DNA from: Planctomycetota bacterium
GTDB taxonomy: Bacteria > Planctomycetota > UBA1135
Assembly: GCA_024229395.1 (NCBI GenBank)
Contig: JAAESM010000033.1
Span: 62,001-126,000, forward strand
Direction: 5' to 3'
Length of the DNA stretch: 64,000 bases
Under the pieces are notes generated by a model. The model was not told the origin of the DNA, ran no database searches, and saw only the letters and a list, made by a program, of their open reading frames with translations. The translations under genes were made by a program, and so were the position numbers. Of this stretch, positions 1 to 8,762 are shown one piece after another (position 1 is the first letter of the stretch; the number at the start of each line of letters is the position of its first letter).

Positions 1-104
1 TATGCCTTGGCCAGGTTTTAGATTATCAATCGATCTCAATTTCGATGACATAATTTCTTTTAAATAATTAAAAACTAACCAAGCATTGCAGGGTTTAGTT
101 AAGC
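1..104. other. AT-rich leader upstream of the sulfatase fusion
   Basis: This short non-coding stretch is markedly richer in A and T than the rest of the window, especially around 40-80. I see no gene, tRNA or clear hairpin in it. It must hold at least part of the control region of the gene that starts at 105, but no convincing -35/-10 pair stands out. Its composition fits the view that this end of the window differs in origin from the housekeeping genes to the right. Confidence 0.4.
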
Positions 105-2909
105 ATGCTGACTGCAACCGTCTTTTACCTGGCTTCCCTCGCCCAAGATCCTTTGCGCGACCTTGGACATTACGAGGTCGATTCGAAACTCCAACTTCAC
201 GCAGTCGCTTCGCGCACGCTCACTTGGCTGACCGGAACTGCCGAGGACAACGACTACATCTCGGTCGGGCGCTACGCGAACTTTTTCGGCTTCGTCAAAT
301 TTCGCGTTGCTAGTGGCCATAGCCTAAGTCGCAGTGGCGCCGGCCAAGAGACCTGGTCGGTACTCAACCCTGAGCAGCGCGCCATCCTGGTGGAAACGCT
401 GAGCAATCAGGAGCAAGACTTCTCCGCCGTTTGGCGGAGACGCATTGACATGAATCGTGCGCTGGAAAGCATGATACTGGGGGAGTCCGTCACTCGAGGT
501 GACTTTCTTGCGCTAGGGGCGGACTATGGAAAAGCTGAAGCAGAGTTAGGGGCAACCATCGCCGCGGGGCTAGGTCGCATCGCGGTCGACCTGGATGAAC
601 AGCAGAAATCGCAGTTAGTGGCAATGCGAGGGCGCTATCTGAGTGGAAGTGGGGGCGAGTTTCGCCTGGACAAACGTAGTTCTGGGCTGCCTAAATTAGA
701 AAAGGCGGACAAGCAGGAATTGTTGAACCTCAGCTCGCGGTTATTGACCTGGACCACCGGGGCGCCGCAGGACAACGATTTCGAAACCGTCGGCAAGCCC
801 AGCCAGCACTTTGGCTTTGTCAGCCTCCGCGTATCCTCGGGGCATTCGGTTCGGCGCGGTAACGTTGCTCGAGAGGTTTTGGCGCTGCTGGATAAGGATC
901 AGGAAAGGACTCTCCGTGACTATGTGCAAGAGGAGGCCTATTTGTTCCAGCGCTTTTTGGACCGGCGTGCTTTGCTATTGCGTGAGTTGGAAAAAGCACT
1001 GACCGGGGAAGAACTTGATCGAAAGAAAATCGCAGAACTGGGGAGGGCAGTTGGCGAGGTCGAAGCCGAAATGACTTTGGGGCAAGCTCATGCGATTTTG
1101 GAAGTGCGCGAAAGGTTGTCCGCGGAACAAAGTGAGAATTTGCTGGCCATGCGTGCCAAATATGTGCCAGTGACGGCAGCGGAGGAGGGCGAGGAATGGA
1201 CAAGCGAAGAGGTGCCGTCGGCTTTGGCTGATCGGCTTCAGCGTGGACGACGCATTTTTGCTCAGTGCGCCTTGTGCCACTCCCCTGGAGCAACTGGCCG
1301 GGCCATCGCCCCATCGCTGACCGGTGTTGTGGGGCGTCGCATCGCGTCTACGGATTGGCCTTATTCGCCAGGCATGGTTCAGTTCGCGAAGTCTGGCGGA
1401 CACTGGACACCGCAGAACCTGGATCGATTTTTGAAACGGCCGCGTGACTTGGTTGCCAATACCACAATGGGTTATGACGGCCTTCCAGGAAAAGCAGATC
1501 GCGAAGCCTTATTGGCGTACCTTGCGTCATTAGGCGAGGGTCAAGTGCAGCAGGAAGAGATTGAGGCAGTCGAGCCCGTAAGTCAGGCGCCTCCCAATAT
1601 TCTTTTCTTACTTTCCGATGACCAGGGTTGGGATGGGCTAGCCGTCGAGATGATTCCCGGCGAGCCAATGTCGTCGAACTCAGATGTGCGCACGCCGAAT
1701 TTAGAACGACTTGCCGCACAAGGCATGCGTTTTTCTGCCGCCTATGCCCCTGCGTCCGTCTGTGCGCCAACGCGCGCTAGCTTGGTGACTGGGAAGACTC
1801 CAGCACATTTGGGGTGGACGAAGGCAGCAAAGTCGTTGACTGCCGCTGACGGGCGCCGAATGATTCCGCCGATAACCCCCAAGAACTTAGCCGTAGATGA
1901 GGTCACCATTGCGGAGTTGCTGCAAACCAAGGATTATTTGACGGCGCATTTTGGAAAATGGCATCTTGGCGGCGGCGGGCCGGGTCGACATGGGTTTGAA
2001 ACTCACGATGGCGATACAGGCAACCGCGACGCCGAGCAGTTCGTAGACCCCAATCCAGTTGATATTTTTGGAATGGTGGACCGCACGATTGAGCTAATGC
2101 AGCGCAGTATCGACGAGGACAGGCCGTTCTACGCACACCTCTCCTTTCACGCATTGCACTACCCTGAGAATGCAATGAAGGAGACGCGTGCAGAAGTCGA
2201 AAAACGAGTCGGTCAGCGCAATGAAAAAGAACTGGGGCGCCTTGCGCTTGCTCAGGATCTGGATACCGGAATAGGTCGTTTGCTGGACGCCCTCGACAGT
2301 TTGGATTTGAGCCGGAACACCTACGTGGTTTATATGTCAGACAATGGCGCTGGCGGTAACAGGCGTAAATATCTTTCCGGCGGCAAAGGTGGGCTAGGCG
2401 AAGGGGGGATTCGTGTACCCTTTCTGGTTCGCGGTCCTGGGATCGCAGCACAATCCCATAATGAGGCCCGAATTGCTGGCTTTGACTTGTTTCCAACTTG
2501 GCTAGACATCGCTGGATATGAAGGGGTTGTTCCGGAAGATTTAGATGGCGGTAGTTTGTTGCCCTTGTGGCTCGGAAAGACCGAGTCGGTGCGCCGAAGA
2601 GAATCTGATTTATTGTTTCATTTCCCCCATTACCAGGGCCAAGTGACACCGCAAAGTGCCCTGTTTGTCGACAACCTAAAGGTCGTTTTGGGGCATGAAG
2701 ATGGGACGATTTCTCTTTATGACATCGCCAAAGATCCCGGCGAATGGCAAGACCTCTCGGCGAGTCGGCCGGAACTCGCGAAAGAACTTGGCGATAAATT
2801 GCGTGCCCGGCTGAAAGGGAATGGCGCATTGCTCCCTAAGCTGAATCCCGATTTTGATCCCGATAGGCAGCCCCAACCAAAAAAGAAGGGCAAGGGGAAT
2901 TCGCGCTAG
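105..2909 (+). CDS. CpxP-like repeats / cytochrome c / sulfatase fusion protein
   Basis: This 934-residue secreted protein joins three parts. Residues about 30-180 and 205-370 are two copies of one unit, each with an LLTWxTG motif, an HFGF or NFFGF segment and a closing LxxEQxxxLxAMRxxY stretch that resembles the helical CpxP/Spy (LTXXQ) fold. Residues about 380-475 are a class I cytochrome c domain with a haem site CxxCH (C388, C391, H392) and a likely Met ligand at M455. Residues about 497-915 are a type I sulfatase: metal-binding DD at 505-506, the CAPTR signature with C553 as the residue expected to become formylglycine, and later GKWHLGG and SDNG motifs. The domain order is unusual. It probably hydrolyses sulfate esters in the periplasm, and the haem could link this to electron transfer, which is inference. 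The coding sequence looks more AT-rich than its neighbours. Confidence 0.85.
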   Translation: MLTATVFYLASLAQDPLRDLGHYEVDSKLQLHAVASRTLTWLTGTAEDNDYISVGRYANFFGFVKFRVASGHSLSRSGAGQETWSVLNPEQRAILVETLSNQEQDFSAVWRRRIDMNRALESMILGESVTRGDFLALGADYGKAEAELGATIAAGLGRIAVDLDEQQKSQLVAMRGRYLSGSGGEFRLDKRSSGLPKLEKADKQELLNLSSRLLTWTTGAPQDNDFETVGKPSQHFGFVSLRVSSGHSVRRGNVAREVLALLDKDQERTLRDYVQEEAYLFQRFLDRRALLLRELEKALTGEELDRKKIAELGRAVGEVEAEMTLGQAHAILEVRERLSAEQSENLLAMRAKYVPVTAAEEGEEWTSEEVPSALADRLQRGRRIFAQCALCHSPGATGRAIAPSLTGVVGRRIASTDWPYSPGMVQFAKSGGHWTPQNLDRFLKRPRDLVANTTMGYDGLPGKADREALLAYLASLGEGQVQQEEIEAVEPVSQAPPNILFLLSDDQGWDGLAVEMIPGEPMSSNSDVRTPNLERLAAQGMRFSAAYAPASVCAPTRASLVTGKTPAHLGWTKAAKSLTAADGRRMIPPITPKNLAVDEVTIAELLQTKDYLTAHFGKWHLGGGGPGRHGFETHDGDTGNRDAEQFVDPNPVDIFGMVDRTIELMQRSIDEDRPFYAHLSFHALHYPENAMKETRAEVEKRVGQRNEKELGRLALAQDLDTGIGRLLDALDSLDLSRNTYVVYMSDNGAGGNRRKYLSGGKGGLGEGGIRVPFLVRGPGIAAQSHNEARIAGFDLFPTWLDIAGYEGVVPEDLDGGSLLPLWLGKTESVRRRESDLLFHFPHYQGQVTPQSALFVDNLKVVLGHEDGTISLYDIAKDPGEWQDLSASRPELAKELGDKLRARLKGNGALLPKLNPDFDPDRQPQPKKKGKGNSR

Positions 2910-3087
2910 ATGCGGAGTATAAAATTGGAAGTAGTATTCTCGTAGATATGAGTGAAGTCTTAAATGGAAGTGGGCGCGCTAGCCGGAATTAAATTCTTGA
3001 CACTCCTATATGGCTGAGCCAAAATTTGACCATGAACACTGCTTCTAGTGTTCTCCGCAAACTCTCAGCACTCCCTTAAAGGGAAAA
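2910..3087. other. Intergenic spacer between the sulfatase fusion and the tRNA fragment
   Basis: No gene is visible in these 178 bases. The stretch is AT-rich like the sulfatase end. A TTGACA hexamer at 2997-3002 is followed 17 nt later by CAAAAT, which could pass as a weak promoter, but no reading frame follows on that strand. The boundary between unlike sequence types seems to lie here or at the tRNA fragment. Confidence 0.4.
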
Positions 3088-3128
3088 TGGTGCGCCCGGA
3101 AGGATTCGAACCCTCGACCGTCGGATTA
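3088..3128 (-). tRNA. 3' fragment of a tRNA-Arg-like gene (possible attachment site)
   Basis: Read on the minus strand, these 41 bases are a perfect tRNA 3' half. They run from position 36 in the anticodon loop (T-A-A) through the 3' anticodon stem TCCGA, a five-base variable loop, T-stem GAGGG/CCTTC around TTCGAAT, acceptor strand CGGGCGC, discriminator A and CCA. The acceptor strand calls for a 5' partner GCGCCCG, typical of tRNA-Arg, but no 5' half exists next to it. The sequence before base 36 belongs to the neighbouring lipoprotein gene, whose TAA stop is supplied by bases 36-38. Such fragments are normally left when an element integrates into a tRNA gene. Confidence 0.8.
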
Positions 3129-3713
3129 CTCCTCCGCCAGCAGGAAGTCGGCGATCTTCCATTCGATGCCGATCTCCAGACCGATGACCCGGTCTTGTTG
3201 CACACCGCGCAAGACCGGGTCATTCAATTCCACACTTAGATTAGTGCGGTGAATGTCGACCAGCTCGCTAGGGTGTTGCTCGATCAAATTGCCGCGCGGC
3301 TCAGGGCGGTCGTCCTCGTAGATGTCGAAGTAGTTCTGGGACATCATCACCAAGCCAATCAACTCCTTATTGTTATGACCCCACCAGACGATTTGGCCAG
3401 GCTCGCCACGCTGCACCCGCATGGGTTCGAGCTTCCATGCAAAGCGACTGGCTAGTCCGAGCTCCTCGCGCATCTGCGGACGCGCGAGCAGATAGAGGCT
3501 CAGGTCCGCGCCGTAGCGTTCCTTGAGGGGGGCGCCGAAGCAGCGATACTCGGCCACGGCATCATCCAGGGCGATCGCTGCAAAGAAACTGTGGCCGCCG
3601 GCGGTGGCGCTGTGGAAATCTGGCGCCAAGACGCGGGCATGAACTTCCGGTGGCACCTGGCAGGCAGGCAAGAGCCCAGCAAGGGCGAGGAGGAGCGGCA
3701 ACCAACAGCGCAT
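3126..3713 (-). CDS. Predicted lipoprotein of unknown function
   Basis: The 195-residue product begins with a short basic start, a leucine-rich core and the lipobox LPAC (Cys at about 18), so it should be a lipid-anchored envelope protein. I recognise no domain. The mature part is hydrophilic with a WWGHNN segment near the middle. Its gene starts 23 bp from the divergent DUF1573 lipoprotein gene at 3737, so the two may share a control region. The stop codon TAA is donated by the tRNA fragment, so the natural C-terminus may have been altered by an integration event. The function is unknown. Confidence 0.65.
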   Translation of the reverse strand: MRCWLPLLLALAGLLPACQVPPEVHARVLAPDFHSATAGGHSFFAAIALDDAVAEYRCFGAPLKERYGADLSLYLLARPQMREELGLASRFAWKLEPMRVQRGEPGQIVWWGHNNKELIGLVMMSQNYFDIYEDDRPEPRGNLIEQHPSELVDIHRTNLSVELNDPVLRGVQQDRVIGLEIGIEWKIADFLLAEE

Positions 3714-3736
3714 ACGCGTATATTGGGGAGTCCACC

Positions 3737-4768
3737 ATGACAGGGCAAACCATGATTCGACTATTCCTCAGCTTCGCGCTGCTCGGCTGCTTGGCCTTGA
3801 GCTGCAGTGGGTCGGATTTGCCCGCAGGCGAGGGCCTAGTCTTCCACGAGACTGTTGCCGACGTCGGCGAGTTGTGGTCCGGCGAGGTCCGAGAGCTGGA
3901 GTTCCCTTTTGCAGTGGTCGAGAGCCCAGTAACGTTCTCCTCTGCGCTGCCGACCTGCGCCTGCTTGAAGCCGCAGATGATGGTTGAGGGGCAACCCTAT
4001 GTGTATGGCCAGCAGATTGCCGCAGGCAGCGAGGGTGTGCTCAAGGTGGTCTACGACACCGCCGGTTTCAGTGGTCGTAAATTCACCGATGTCCACTTCA
4101 AGGGACAAGGTGAGGGCTTAAAGCAGAAGATTGAGGTGCGTAGTTGGCTGCGGTCGTGGTTTGAGATGAGTCCAAAGACTGTTGATTTCGGCCAGATCGA
4201 CGGCGAGACCGAGCAGATCATGAAGATCACGGTGCGCGGTCAGAAGCCCTTCAAAATCACCAAAATGCTCAGCCAGTCGCCACCTATGGAGGTGCGCGGG
4301 GTGCCGTCGGCCGCGTCCAGCCTGGAGCAGGTGATCGAGATCGTGGTGCCCAAAACCACCGCAGAAGGCCGTCACGTTGGTTTTTTTAACTTTGCGACCG
4401 ACTATCAGGGCTACAGTTTCCGCCTTGGGGCTGGTTATCAAGTTGCCGCAGCGCTCTGGACGATGCCCGATAAACGCTTACTGCTAGGGGAGTTAGCCTC
4501 AGGGGTGGAGCATTTCTCGGTGATTGAGGTGGGCGCGCGCAAGGGCCAGCTGGGGCTGCCCGAGATCTCCTTCAGCGACTTGCCGGGAGCTGCAGTAGAG
4601 GTGGAAAAACTCGCGTCTGAAGGCAGATATCGGGTACATTTAAGATTACTGCCGGAATCCACGAAAATTAGTGGAGAGCTGTTGTTGTCCCTGCCCTACA
4701 CCGTAGATGGGCAACTGCAGAACGTTGAACGACGCATTCAAGTGTTCGGCGTGGTTCGGAAACCGTAA
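3737..4768 (+). CDS. DUF1573-like lipoprotein (first of three)
   Basis: A 343-residue lipoprotein with a signal peptide ending LALSC. The region after the signal follows the DUF1573 pattern seen in the next two genes: a beta-rich segment (VADVGELWSGEVRELEFPF) leading to a cysteine pair. Here the pair reads TCAC, where the paralogues have SCGC. DUF1573 domains are immunoglobulin-like folds of unknown role in surface and periplasmic proteins. I chose the ATG at 3737 because GGGGAG lies 6 nt upstream; an in-frame ATG at 3752 is the alternative. It heads a tight run with the two following DUF1573 genes and is more diverged than they are from each other. Confidence 0.75.
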   Translation: MTGQTMIRLFLSFALLGCLALSCSGSDLPAGEGLVFHETVADVGELWSGEVRELEFPFAVVESPVTFSSALPTCACLKPQMMVEGQPYVYGQQIAAGSEGVLKVVYDTAGFSGRKFTDVHFKGQGEGLKQKIEVRSWLRSWFEMSPKTVDFGQIDGETEQIMKITVRGQKPFKITKMLSQSPPMEVRGVPSAASSLEQVIEIVVPKTTAEGRHVGFFNFATDYQGYSFRLGAGYQVAAALWTMPDKRLLLGELASGVEHFSVIEVGARKGQLGLPEISFSDLPGAAVEVEKLASEGRYRVHLRLLPESTKISGELLLSLPYTVDGQLQNVERRIQVFGVVRKP

Positions 4769-4775
4769 ATCAAAG

Positions 4776-5876
4776 ATGAAATTGAATCTTGTGACTCTGC
4801 TCCTGCTGGGCTTATTGCCTGCATTGGGGGCTTGTTCCGATGACCCGAACAATCCTGCTTCGACTGGGATCGGTGAGATCGCCGAAGGTCGTTCGCGCAG
4901 TGACATGCGCATGCAAAAATTGGAGATCAACCTCGGCACGGTATTCCAGCGTATGAGCTACGATTTGGAATTCCCATTCGACGTGAATGGTCCTGACCCG
5001 ATCATCATCGAAGAGATCGGGACTTCATGTGGTTGTACTTCCGCCCGCATTCGCCCGGATTGGGACCCCGATTTTGAGGGCGAGTTCTGGCCTTTGGAGC
5101 AACCCATTCCTGCCGGTGCCAAAGGCGCGGTGGTGGCGATCTTCGATGGCAGCCTCTACAAGGAAGAGAAGGCGTCCACCATCACCATTCACGGCAACTT
5201 CTTGTCCAACAAGGTGACCCTTGGTGTAGAAGCCTTCATTGAACCGGTCTTCCATGTCGAACCTGCCGGAGTGAATTTCAGAGAACTTCAATTGACGGAT
5301 TTGGCAAAAGCGCCGGTCGTGAAACAAGTCAAGGTCACTGCAATGAAGCCATTCCAGATTACGCGCTGGAGTCGCGTGTCGCCGGGTTTCCTGGTCAAGG
5401 AAGTCGGTGAAGCCCAAATCCTGGAAGAAGGGCGTATGTCACGCACCTACGAGGTCATCGCCACTTCCGATCTGGAAGAAGGCCGGCTCAACACCAGCAT
5501 CATCGCAGAGACAGATCTGGATGAACGCCTGGAGTGGGTGGTCTCTGCACATGTGGTCGGCCCAGTCAAGTATTCACCGGTGACCACACAAATCGCCTTC
5601 GGTGTGGTAAATGCTGGCAAGGCCGTCAAGCGTAAGCTCACGGTCGAGTCCACCGGTCCGGTTATTCCTGAACCAACTTTCGAGATCGTCGGCAATATTG
5701 CTAAGGTCCTTGAAGCTCATTTGGAGACTGGTGTCGAAGGTAAGAAGTACGTGATTCGGATGGCCATCAACAAGGATGGCGCCGCCGGACGGTACGATGG
5801 CTTGTTGCGCGTGAGCTTCCCTGCCAGCACCAACATTCCCACGCGCGAAGCCATTCTGAAGGCATTGATTCGCTGA
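4776..5876 (+). CDS. DUF1573-containing lipoprotein (second of three)
   Basis: The 366-residue product has a lipoprotein signal with the lipobox LGAC near residue 19. A DUF1573 domain follows at about residues 45-160, with the hallmark SCGCT motif and the segment RPDWDPDFEGEFWPL, which is shared word for word with the next gene. The rest is beta-rich and seems to hold further Ig-like domains. It starts only 7 bp after the preceding stop, so it is probably co-transcribed. The ATG at 4776 gives a proper signal peptide; longer starts upstream would overlap the previous gene. The role is unknown; surface display or adhesion is possible but unproven. Confidence 0.8.
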   Translation: MKLNLVTLLLLGLLPALGACSDDPNNPASTGIGEIAEGRSRSDMRMQKLEINLGTVFQRMSYDLEFPFDVNGPDPIIIEEIGTSCGCTSARIRPDWDPDFEGEFWPLEQPIPAGAKGAVVAIFDGSLYKEEKASTITIHGNFLSNKVTLGVEAFIEPVFHVEPAGVNFRELQLTDLAKAPVVKQVKVTAMKPFQITRWSRVSPGFLVKEVGEAQILEEGRMSRTYEVIATSDLEEGRLNTSIIAETDLDERLEWVVSAHVVGPVKYSPVTTQIAFGVVNAGKAVKRKLTVESTGPVIPEPTFEIVGNIAKVLEAHLETGVEGKKYVIRMAINKDGAAGRYDGLLRVSFPASTNIPTREAILKALIR

Positions 5877-5901
5877 TCCAAACTTTTGCCCTGCATCAAC
5901 C

Positions 5902-7047
5902 TTGAAACTCATCCCACTTGTTCTGTTCAGCTTCGCGCTGGCTTCTGTTGCTTGTTCCAAGCAGGTTGATATGACCGTCACCAATGCCGACGGCACCAGC
6001 ACCACCGTAAGTATCACGGACTCACATGACCACGAGGCCCACGCGAACGAGGCGCAGTTGCCCGCTTCGCGCAGTGATCTGCAGGTCGAGAATCACGACA
6101 TGGACTTGGGCAAGGTCTTTCAGCAACAGACCTACGAAGTTGAGTTTCCTTTCGTGGTCAACGGCCCTGATCCGATCCTGATCTCGGAGATTGATTCCTC
6201 CTGCGGTTGCACCAAGCCTGGTATTCGCCCGGACTGGGACCCTGACTTTGAAGGCGAATTCTGGCCGTTGAATCGTGAGATTCCTGCCGGGGCCAAAGGC
6301 GCCATCGTCGCCACTTTCGATGCGCAGCGTTACGAGCGCGTGAAGGCGTCGACCATTACCGTGCGCGGCAACTTCATGTCGAAGAAGGTCGTGGTCAATG
6401 TGACTGCTTACGTGCAGCCGGTGTTCGAACTGATGCCGCGCAATATTACCTTCGGCGAGTTGCATATCTCGCAACTCGGTAACGCTGAAGTCAGGCGCGA
6501 GATCAAGGTGACCGGCATGCAGGAGTTCGAGATTGTGCGTTGGCGCAAGGTCACTCCTGGCATCGAGGTCGAGGAAATCGGAGAGGCCGTCAAGCTTGAT
6601 GATGGGCGCATGGAGCGCAACTTCAAGGTTACCGCTTCCAGCGTCTTGCCGGAAGGCCGCTTGGCTTCCAGCCTGATTGCCGAGACCACTTTGGGCGTTG
6701 ACCTGGAGTTGTTGATGAATGGCAATGTGCTCGGCGCCATCAAGTTCGCACCGCAGCGACGCATTGCCTTTGGTATCTTCGATCAAGGCAATAGCCGCAC
6801 GCGCACGGTGAAGATGGAATCGATGGGAATAGAGATCCCAGAACCCCAGGTGGAGGTGATCGGCGACGCCGCCAAGGTCATGACTCCGGTGGTAAATGCC
6901 ACCCAAGCCGGAAAACTCTACGAAATCAAGATTTCCATCGGTGATACCGCACCTGCGGGCAGTTATAACGGCATCTTGCGAATCTCCTTCCCCGAGGCTT
7001 CCGGCCTCCAGAAGAAGGAAATCGTCCTGAATGCCCGCATCCGCTGA
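5902..7047 (+). CDS. DUF1573-containing lipoprotein (third of three)
   Basis: A close paralogue of the preceding gene (381 residues), starting with TTG. The lipobox SVAC is followed by a His-rich stretch (HDHEAHANEAQ) absent from its sister. The DUF1573 domain then carries SCGCT and the same RPDWDPDFEGEFWPL segment. The strong likeness over the full length shows a tandem duplication. No ATG fits the signal peptide, so the TTG at 5902 is the best start. The next gene begins 5 bp after the stop, which links this lipoprotein run to the pilus motor genes. The His-rich linker might bind metal, which is speculation. Confidence 0.8.
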   Translation: MKLIPLVLFSFALASVACSKQVDMTVTNADGTSTTVSITDSHDHEAHANEAQLPASRSDLQVENHDMDLGKVFQQQTYEVEFPFVVNGPDPILISEIDSSCGCTKPGIRPDWDPDFEGEFWPLNREIPAGAKGAIVATFDAQRYERVKASTITVRGNFMSKKVVVNVTAYVQPVFELMPRNITFGELHISQLGNAEVRREIKVTGMQEFEIVRWRKVTPGIEVEEIGEAVKLDDGRMERNFKVTASSVLPEGRLASSLIAETTLGVDLELLMNGNVLGAIKFAPQRRIAFGIFDQGNSRTRTVKMESMGIEIPEPQVEVIGDAAKVMTPVVNATQAGKLYEIKISIGDTAPAGSYNGILRISFPEASGLQKKEIVLNARIR

Positions 7048-7052
7048 ACACT

Positions 7053-8762
7053 TTGAGGAAAAAACTCGGTGAAATCCTGATTGCCTCCGGGGCAATCTCC
7101 GAAGAGCAATTACGCTCAGCCTTAGCGCTGCAAAACCAGCGTACGGTGTTGATTGGTCAAGCCCTCATTGAGCAGGGTGCCACCGATGAACAGACCGTTT
7201 ATCGGGCACTGGCCAAGCAAGCACGCTTGCCCTTCGTCGACCTGGCCGAGCGTACCCCGCCGTCGCGGTTGACCGATCTGCTTGACAGTAAGGCTGCATG
7301 GGAGCTCGAGGCCATCCCGGTCGCCGAGAAGGATGGTGACTTAGTCGTCGCGGTCGCCGATCCGCAGAAAGTCGTGGTGGTGGACACGCTGCAATTCCTG
7401 CTGGATCGCGGCATCCTGCTGGCCATGACCACTCCCGAAGGCTTGCGTGGTGCCTTGACTCGCGTCTTTGGCGAACAAGAGCATGCTGCCAGTGGCCGAG
7501 CCGCCGCTGTTGAGGGCCACGCCGACGAGGCCCCGATCGTGCGCTTGGTCAACAAGATGTTCGAGGAAGCCGTGCAGATGCGCGCCTCGGATATCCATAT
7601 CGAGCCCTTTATCGACCGTGTCCGCATCCGATATCGGGTCGATGGCACGCTAAAGGTGGCAGCAGAACATCCCGTAGATGTGTATGCCCCCTTGATTAGT
7701 CACATCAAAGTCGGCGGTGGTCTTGATATCGCCGAGAAACGACGTCCACAGGATGGGCGGATCGAGCATCGTGTCGCTGGACGTGAGCTTGATGTGCGTG
7801 TTTCGCTGCTTCCGAGTAGCCACGGGCAGACTTGTGTGATGCGTTTGTTGGATCGTGAAGCCAACCTCATCTCGCTGAGTGATCTCGGCATGAGTGAAGA
7901 GGCCAAAGAGTGGTTCGAACATCTGATCGAGCGCCCGCACGGTATCTTTTTGGTCACAGGCCCAACCGGTTCTGGTAAGACCACCACTTTGTATGCGGCG
8001 TTGCAAACCTTGAACCGCCCCGACAAGAAGATCCTCACCGTCGAGGATCCGGTCGAATACCGCATCCAGGGCATCAACCAAGTGCAGGTGCACCCGCGCA
8101 TCGGCTTGGATTTCTCGCGCGTCTTGCGAGCCTTCTTGCGCCAAGCACCGAACGTGGTGTTGGTCGGTGAGATCCGCGACCGCGAGACCGCCGAAGTCGC
8201 GATTCAAGCTTCCCTGACTGGACACATCGTATTCTCCACGGTGCACACCAACGATGCACCGAGTGCGGTCACGCGTCTGCTTGATATGGGCGTGCCGCCA
8301 TTCTTGATCGCAACATCCTTGCAGGGAGTCTTGGCGCAACGTCTGATGCGTCGGCTTTGTTCTGAATGCAGTACGACCAAAGACGCCGGTCTGTTGGATG
8401 CCCAAGTCTTGGGCGTGGAGGCGGGCAGCAAGGTTTCGCGTCCACAGGGTTGCCGTAAATGTGGGGGCACCGGCTACAAAGGTCGATTGGGCGCCTTCGA
8501 ATGGCTGGAGATGGATGAGGCTTTACGCGAGGCGCTGTTCCAATCTTCCGACCCGAACCACTTCGTGGCTGCAGCGAACAACTCCGAGCGTTGGCGCCCC
8601 TTAGTGGATGACGCCACTGCCAAAGCACGCGCTGGTTTCACCACGGTGGAAGAAGTGCTGCGCATAACCAAGGTTGCTGTCGCGGATGAAAGTGCAGCCC
8701 CTGAGTCTGAAGAAACTTCCGCATCGATTCCTGCACCGACCGAGGTGAAAACAGATGAGTGA
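7053..8762 (+). CDS. PilB/GspE-type secretion or pilus assembly ATPase (copy 1)
   Basis: A 569-residue hexameric motor ATPase for extension of a type IV pilus or type II secretion pseudopilus, acting at the inner face of the cytoplasmic membrane. Residues 1-140 match the MshEN/T2SSE N-terminal domain. The ATPase core has Walker A GPTGSGKTTT (G303-K309), an Asp box, Walker B LVGEIRD and a His box GHIVFSTVHTND. A tetracysteine zinc site (CSEC ... CRKC) follows near residues 435-470. The C-terminus has an extra acidic, Ala/Glu/Pro-rich tail. The start is TTG at 7053, 5 bp after the DUF1573 gene. It overlaps the pilT start by 8 nt, so translational coupling is likely. Confidence 0.88.
   Translation: MRKKLGEILIASGAISEEQLRSALALQNQRTVLIGQALIEQGATDEQTVYRALAKQARLPFVDLAERTPPSRLTDLLDSKAAWELEAIPVAEKDGDLVVAVADPQKVVVVDTLQFLLDRGILLAMTTPEGLRGALTRVFGEQEHAASGRAAAVEGHADEAPIVRLVNKMFEEAVQMRASDIHIEPFIDRVRIRYRVDGTLKVAAEHPVDVYAPLISHIKVGGGLDIAEKRRPQDGRIEHRVAGRELDVRVSLLPSSHGQTCVMRLLDREANLISLSDLGMSEEAKEWFEHLIERPHGIFLVTGPTGSGKTTTLYAALQTLNRPDKKILTVEDPVEYRIQGINQVQVHPRIGLDFSRVLRAFLRQAPNVVLVGEIRDRETAEVAIQASLTGHIVFSTVHTNDAPSAVTRLLDMGVPPFLIATSLQGVLAQRLMRRLCSECSTTKDAGLLDAQVLGVEAGSKVSRPQGCRKCGGTGYKGRLGAFEWLEMDEALREALFQSSDPNHFVAAANNSERWRPLVDDATAKARAGFTTVEEVLRITKVAVADESAAPESEETSASIPAPTEVKTDE

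Noticed and set aside
2997-3025. TTGACA with a CAAAAT 17 nt later as a promoter
   Set aside because: The second hexamer is poor and no plus-strand gene follows it; the only feature downstream is the antisense of a tRNA fragment.
3048-3239. Small plus-strand coding frame over the tRNA fragment
   Set aside because: The peptide includes the GFEPS pattern that is the well-known antisense reading of a tRNA T-arm, so it is not a gene.
6022-7095. Minus-strand frame opposite the third DUF1573 gene
   Set aside because: It contains no signal peptide or domain and lies entirely over a clear lipoprotein gene with a paralogue beside it.
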